From Sciurus carolinensis (Eukaryota; Chordata; Mammalia; Rodentia; Sciuridae), in contig NC_062226.1 in the NCBI RefSeq assembly GCF_902686445.1, forward strand, positions 15,782,001 through 15,846,000: DNA of 64,000 bases, given 5' to 3'. Numbering within the stretch: position 1 is the stretch's first letter; every line of letters starts with the position of its first letter. Position numbers and translations under genes: made by a program. Under the pieces are notes generated by a model. The model saw only the letters and a list, made by a program, of their open reading frames with translations, was not told where the DNA came from and did not search any database. Shown here in pieces: positions 58,541 to 64,000 of the stretch.

Positions 58541-59075
58541 ATGCTGCTTTTAAGTTAGTATGGTTTGGAGAAAAAAGAAAATTTGGCCTGAAGTTCTAAA
58601 TTGTTAAGTTGAATGGCTTGACTAAAACGGTTGTACTAGTTCTTCTGAATCTTTTAAAATAATCTAATACACAATGAAGCATAAAAAATAAGAGAATACT
58701 GAAAAAAAGAGTGTGGGGAGGAAAGAGGGAGACCAATTCACATATAAAAGATGTTCTAGAGTCATCCTCATGGAGAACATATTTAAACCTGGCATTGAAG
58801 GGTGGATGAGATAGAAAGATACATGCAGATGCATACATATGGGGCTCCATTTTTTTTGAACAGCAGCTCTCTTAGATATTTGCACATGTGGCAATGTTTA
58901 ATATGTCCAAAGCCTTTTGTTGTGGAAGTAGGAACATATATTAGATGATTATATCATAGAATTGCTATTTTACAAGCATTATTTGATTGAGTAGTAATTA
59001 TTGCATATTTTTTTCCAAATGTGATGATACAGTCCTCCCCCAACTCAAGGATTCTTGTATCTGTTTTTGTTGTTT
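58541..59075. other. Stretch without recognised features
   Basis: AT-rich; nothing recognised. Confidence 0.4.
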
Positions 59076-59079
59076 AGTG

Positions 59080-59252
59080 TGGTACTGGGGCTTCAACCCA
59101 GGTGTGTTTTCACATTGAGTTACACCTCCAGCCCTTTTTAGTTTTTATTTTGAGACAGGGTCTTACCAAATTGCTTAAGTGCTTACTAAGTTGCTGAGGC
59201 TGACCTTGAACTTGTAATCCTCCTACCTCAGTTTCCTGAGTTGCTGGGACAG
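59080..59252 (-). mobile_element. B4-like composite SINE
   Basis: 'ggtactggggcttcaaccca', 'gagttacacctccagccc', 'gttttattttgagacagggt'-type link, then 'ttgctgaggctgaccttgaa', 'cttgtaatcctcctacctca' and 'gagttgctgggac'. The B1 head beyond 'gctggga' is missing. Confidence 0.75.
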
Positions 59253-59255
59253 GAA

Positions 59256-62200
59256 GTGAGTATGAAAGATCCCCCTTGAACTTGCTGTAGGTCTAAATAG
59301 AGTTAGCTTGTTCTTGGAAGATGTTTAAAGCTGCCCACATCTTTGATGGGTTCTTTTGGCACTAACACCTTCAGCTCTGCGTATCTCTTACTTGAAGTTT
59401 CCATGACACATTTTTATACTAGATTACCTCTTCAGAATCAGTCTACAATTTTTAACGGCATTGTGGTTCTGGTGCCTGTTAGTACATCTCTCTTGGCCAC
59501 TGTCAAACAATTCCTAATCAGTACTTTGTGTTTTATGACCCATAGCTGCTATATACAGACATCCTGTGCTTTAACAAACTCAGGAATTGGCAGTTACTTC
59601 CCAACCCATAACTCTCTACTTTGAGAGTATAAGTCCCTTTATCCAGGCTCCTGATTTTCATATGTCTCAGATGTGACTAGGATGTTAGATAATAAGGGAA
59701 AGATTCAATAAGTCCTTCAAATGACTTTTCTTAATTCCCATGCCTTGTCATATATGAACAGGGAAGCTCTCCTCCCTTGTCTCCTGGGAGGTTTGTTAAG
59801 ACTCAGAGCATCTAGAGGGATCCAAAATATTCTCTTCATTCTCTACTTGATGATTGCTTTCTACTCTTAGAAATAAAAGTTGAAGAATTATCATATTGGT
59901 TCTCAATCCCTATTTTGAAATGCTTATTTCTTGGTCTCAAATCTTATTTTTGAATATCCCTTAATCAAAATTGTATCTTCACATTTTGTTTCATCAATAT
60001 ACACATATAAATTATATTGTATTTATAAATTATGTATTACCTAGATTTATATTATATAATTATATGTTATGTTGTATGTACTATGTATATTATATAATAT
60101 ATACACTTGTATGTTTATGTATGTAACTAATGATGCATCTCTGGTGATGATGTTAGAAAGTGAATTGTTAATAGTAAAGTTGAAATTGCTAAAATTTTAT
60201 TATATATTTCATTTATAAGAAATACACATATATGTGCAGTTTGTGTTGGCATGTTTTAGAAGTGGTATTGGAAACCTGAAGTTTTTCTGTAGTATGTTTC
60301 AGAAGAAGCAGAGACTAGACATATCTAATTTATTCCCCTAGTATGGAGACCCATCATATAAAACCAATATAATGGCAGCCAAAAAAAAATGTATACAAAT
60401 GATTTCTAAAAACTCCATGTTCTTCTTCAGGAAAGGAGGTCAATGTCTGAATGCCTGAGAGGTATGTTTTGTTCTGAATGAGTGAGAATTATGTTTGGGG
60501 TAGAGTGGTTGCTGTCAATATGCATGTTTGTGTCAATATTTATATACATACATACTCTATATCTGTTTATTGAGAGATCCCAGGAACAGAGATAACTGTA
60601 GCAATGAGCACATCTAGGACACAGAGAGTTCATAGTACAGCAACCTGATTGATATAAACTGAATCAAGTTATGAAAGTTAGTATCACCAGTAATGGGATG
60701 TATTCAAATTGTGTGCCACTTGATAGGATGCAATGAGAGGACATAAGATCACTTTTTTATATACATACATATATGCATGCAGATATTGATGTATATATAT
60801 ATTTATATGAGTTTTATATATGCATGTATATGTTTACATATACATATATATCTGTAAATCTCTCTATATATATTTATTACCAAGAATTCAATATAAATCT
60901 GATCATGAGGAAATATAAAACAAATCAGAAAGGTATCATCATAGTCAAAAGTGTCAGAATCATTAAAGACAAGTGAAATCCAAGGAAATATTCCTACTTG
61001 AAGGGTATTTTAAAAAATTAAGGCAATCAACTCCAACATGTGATCTTGGATTGGACTCTTTTTATTTAAAGAACATTTGAGGCAATTGAAGATAAAAAGG
61101 TTTGCAGAATTGGGTTTAGTTATGGGCATATATTAATTTTCTTATTTTTGAGGTAATGTCATGGTTTTGCTGGAAGATGTCTATGATTGAAAGACTTACA
61201 TGGTAATGTGCTTAGGGGTGATGAGACATCATATGCACAACTCTCTTGCAAGTTCCTCAGAGAAAGAAAATGTCTATACTGTTGTTGCAACTCCTCTGTA
61301 AGTTTGAAATTACTTCATTTAAAAAAAATAATGGGAAGAAATTAAAATTTAAATAATTACTGCCTCTTGTGATGCAATATGCATTGCTCCAACTCCAATT
61401 CAGTGGCACCCAGTTAGAAAATGCTGGTAGTGAGCAGTAGATTACGTTTTCTATGTTATGTGTATTCATAAGCTAACTCACATGCACAAGTTAGGTACTT
61501 TGGTTATTTGCTTGATTTATTAAATAAATATTACCATGCCATAGGAATAGTGAGCTATGAAATAAATGCAGAGCTTATTCAATAAACAGGTAAAAAATGT
61601 CAAGACATCATTAAATTCATCTGTTTTAGTTAGGAAGTAAGGGAATGGTCACATCACCAAATATTTGAAATGCTTTTTGATAGAAAAGCGATTGTATTCA
61701 TTTCCAAAGGCACAGAAGATAAACCAGCTGATCGAAGATGGAATATACCAATTTTGATGTAAACATATGCATCCTAACAACCCATGCTATAAAAGAAGGT
61801 ACTTCTTGGTGAGTCATTAAGTTCTCCATAGCAAGATCTACTCAGATTAAGTTGATGTGATAATTTGCTAATGATGTGGCAGAACAGATAGATGAAGTAG
61901 GGAGCAAGGGTAGTCTGATTTCCAATGTCTCCTAAATCTAAAATACTTGACATCTTCTGGTTCCATGGGCAAGATAAGGTAGAGTCAGACCAATTGGACG
62001 TGTTCAGGTAGGTAGAGTCTTAAATGCAAATACTCTTATTCACGTGCATAATTATTTCAAATATGTCCCACTTCTAAGATACAAGTAAGATTTCACAACT
62101 TTTTTCTCTTCTTTTATAGATTCAATAAACATCTCATGTTGATGGGTCTCCCTCAAGTGGAAAAAAAAATTCCTTCCATAACATTAATGCAACAAAAAGA

Positions 62201-63070
62201 ATGAGAATTTCAAAGAACATTGACTGATCTCCACTTCATAATTGAAAGATGAGCCTATTAAAGGGACACAGCAGGCCTGAAGGAATTGTGCGATCATTTG
62301 CACAAATGCTAATTTTGATATGTGGTACTTCGTATCTGTAAATATAATATGGCTTGGGCCAGCATGATGAGCAATGTAGTCTTCCCCCAGGAGTCCTATG
62401 CCTCTGTGAATCAATGACAGGAGAGTAATATGCTGGTGCTGAGTGATGGGTTATTCATTCTCTCTTGTCGTTGTGTTCATGGACAGAGACAGTTTGAAAA
62501 CTCAGACTGTTGTTTGCAAGGGCAACCATCTTGTTCCTCAGATAAACCATCTTACTGTGGATTAATACAGATGTATATATGAGGCCTAGGGCAAATCATT
62601 TCTCTTCTCTGGCCTTTTGGAAACTTATCTAAACCTAATTATCTTCCAGAGGGTTTATTTTCAAATAACATCATATTGGGTGTTAGGGCTTCAACATTTG
62701 AATTTTGGGTAGATAAAAATTCAGTTTATTATAACTATCTCATAGTGATGGGACTCTCTGGTCCTGGGTCGGATAATCCATGTTTATTTAAACCCTGTGG
62801 CACATCTTTATTATTCTACTATATTTTTCCATTAACTTTGAATGCATCTGTGGGGGGTAGATGTGCATAAATGTAAATATCATTTGATTATACACATTGG
62901 TGTACATTCGATTACATACATAACTTTCAGTTGAAATATTTACAAAGGCTTGTGTGCCCACCAGCATATCCTGCACCCTGAAGAAATCAATGCTCAGAGA
63001 GCTAAATGAAGTTTGCCCCAGGTCTTACAAGTGGCTGAAATGGGATGAGATCAGTGTCCTTTTAAGACAA
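59256..63070. other. Repeat-poor AT-rich block
   Basis: About 3.8 kb in which I identify no SINE, LINE or LTR, only AT-rich simple stretches (60000-60115, and 60755-60880 with TATATACATA-type words). There is no convincing exon. An acceptor-like 'tttttctcttcttttatag' ends at 62119, but no matching donor stands out. Confidence 0.4.
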
Positions 63071-63074
63071 AGAG

Positions 63075-63268
63075 ACCATGGATCTTTCTTTCTGCCATGT
63101 GAAGACACAGCTCTCTATAAGCCAGGAAAGTGCTTCACCAGGTGGTGAGTTTGAGGCTCATAGATTTAGAATTTCCCAGGCTCCATAACTGTGAAAAATA
63201 AATGTCTACTCTTTAAGCCACTCACTCTATAGCATTTTGTTATGGCAGTACAAGCTAAGAATGCAAAA
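63075..63268 (+). mobile_element. MLT1/MST LTR 3' half
   Basis: 'tctgccatgtgaagacacag', 'tataagccaggaaagtgctt', 'ccataactgtgaaaaataaa' and 'gcattttgttatggcagtac' then 'aagctaagaatg' give the complete 3' half of an MLT1/MST LTR in order. Confidence 0.75.
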
Positions 63269-64000
63269 ACTTAGTCAATGTTTATCAAGTGAATTCATGA
63301 ACAAAAAGGCTGCATGGAAGGCAACTTCCACCCCATAAGTGAAGATTCAAAACTTTAATGTGAATTGTGAAGGAATAAAATTTTTCCATAAAATGCTAAA
63401 TTGCCATTTGCTCCCATTTCTTCCTTATCCTCCTCTTTTCACTTTTCTCATGCTTATTTTTCTTTCTCCTTCTACTTACCTAAAAATGGTTCACTATTGT
63501 GACTTAATAGAAGAAATATTTCTCACTGGATCCTCTGGTCCCATTTCTATCGAACTTCAAAGGGAAAGGACCATGGATCTACAGGCAATCCTCACTGAAA
63601 TAAATTAATCAGCAACTATCCTTGGTCATATGTTAGAAAGCTTCCACTAAATTTGATGGAAAGTGTAAATGTAGTGGTGAACAACCTATATATATATATA
63701 TATATATACGTATTAATCTATCTACGTGTATATCTGCATTTTATGCAACTATATTCAAATTCTTTGGGGGAAGATAATGAGCTAAAGTGTTGGGGAATAT
63801 TCCAATTTCCTCAAGCAAGAAAAAAAGGAAATTGCATAAGTAGAAATGCATGGACTTTAAAAAAAATGGTACAGTATTTGAAGTTTAAAAAAATCAAATA
63901 AAAGCCCACAAATTGAATGGAATAGCTTTTGTTAATGCTGATACTTGCAGGGCCAGTTAGAGCTCATTAAAAGGTGATGGGAAATATGCAGATGAGATCA
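63269..64000. other. Stretch without recognised features
   Basis: CT-rich at 63405-63480 and a TA run listed separately. Nothing else is recognised. Confidence 0.4.
63687..63708. repeat. (TA)11 microsatellite
   Basis: An uninterrupted TA dinucleotide run of about 22 bases. Confidence 0.9.

Noticed and set aside
1..64000. A CRISPR array, operon, phage or other prokaryotic system
   Set aside because: SINEs, LINEs, MaLR LTRs and microsatellites show this is mammalian nuclear DNA; no regularly spaced repeats or bacterial gene arrangement are present.

Overview
The window is repeat-rich, AT-rich mammalian nuclear DNA with no protein-coding gene that I can recognise. It most likely comes from a squirrel-family rodent (Sciuridae: ground squirrel, marmot or tree squirrel). 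The strongest clue is the SINE at 15794-15943. It is an ID-type (tRNA-derived) element whose 3' tail contains 'ggtattgtgtccacctaca', a tail I associate with sciurid ID elements; a second copy lies on the other strand at 52461-52584. Three B1/ID composite SINEs (B4-like) and a family of lineage-specific L1 3' ends agree with this. The rest is the ancient eutherian repeat background: L2, MIR, MER5A, a MER2-like Tigger element, and MLT1/MST LTRs.

Layout. 1-5 kb: a degenerate TG-rich stretch, then unique DNA and an L2. 5-12 kb: alternating L2 pieces, MaLR LTRs and two lineage L1 3' ends; one of the L1 3' ends splits an L2 and carries a 9-bp target-site duplication. 12-25 kb: mostly unique DNA with an ERVL LTR plus leader, MIRs, the diagnostic ID element, and two stretches that look like exons by their splice signals (16873-17017 and 19380-19480). 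25.2-35.7 kb: one ancient plus-strand L1M that later insertions cut into at least six pieces. The insertions are a MaLR LTR, an L1 3' end, an almost full-length minus-strand L1 of about 5.7 kb, an L1 3' end that itself holds another L1 3' end, and a MER2-like DNA transposon. 35.8-41.4 kb: a second composite, a minus-strand L1M interrupted by a MaLR LTR with a 5-bp duplication (itself split by an L1), a B4-like SINE and a roughly 60-bp L1 tail. 41.5-59 kb: scattered MIR, L2, MaLR, MER5A and hAT fossils, and a minus-strand ERV LTR with a CCAAT-containing tandem repeat. 59.3-63 kb: AT-rich DNA almost free of recognisable repeats.

Nothing here works together as a pathway. The biology is a layered record of retrotransposition in a gene desert or a very large intron. 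The open frames with convincing protein similarity are all decayed L1 ORF1 or ORF2. Family names and boundaries come from reading by eye and memory of consensus sequences, so edges are usually good only to tens of bases, except where target-site duplications fix them.
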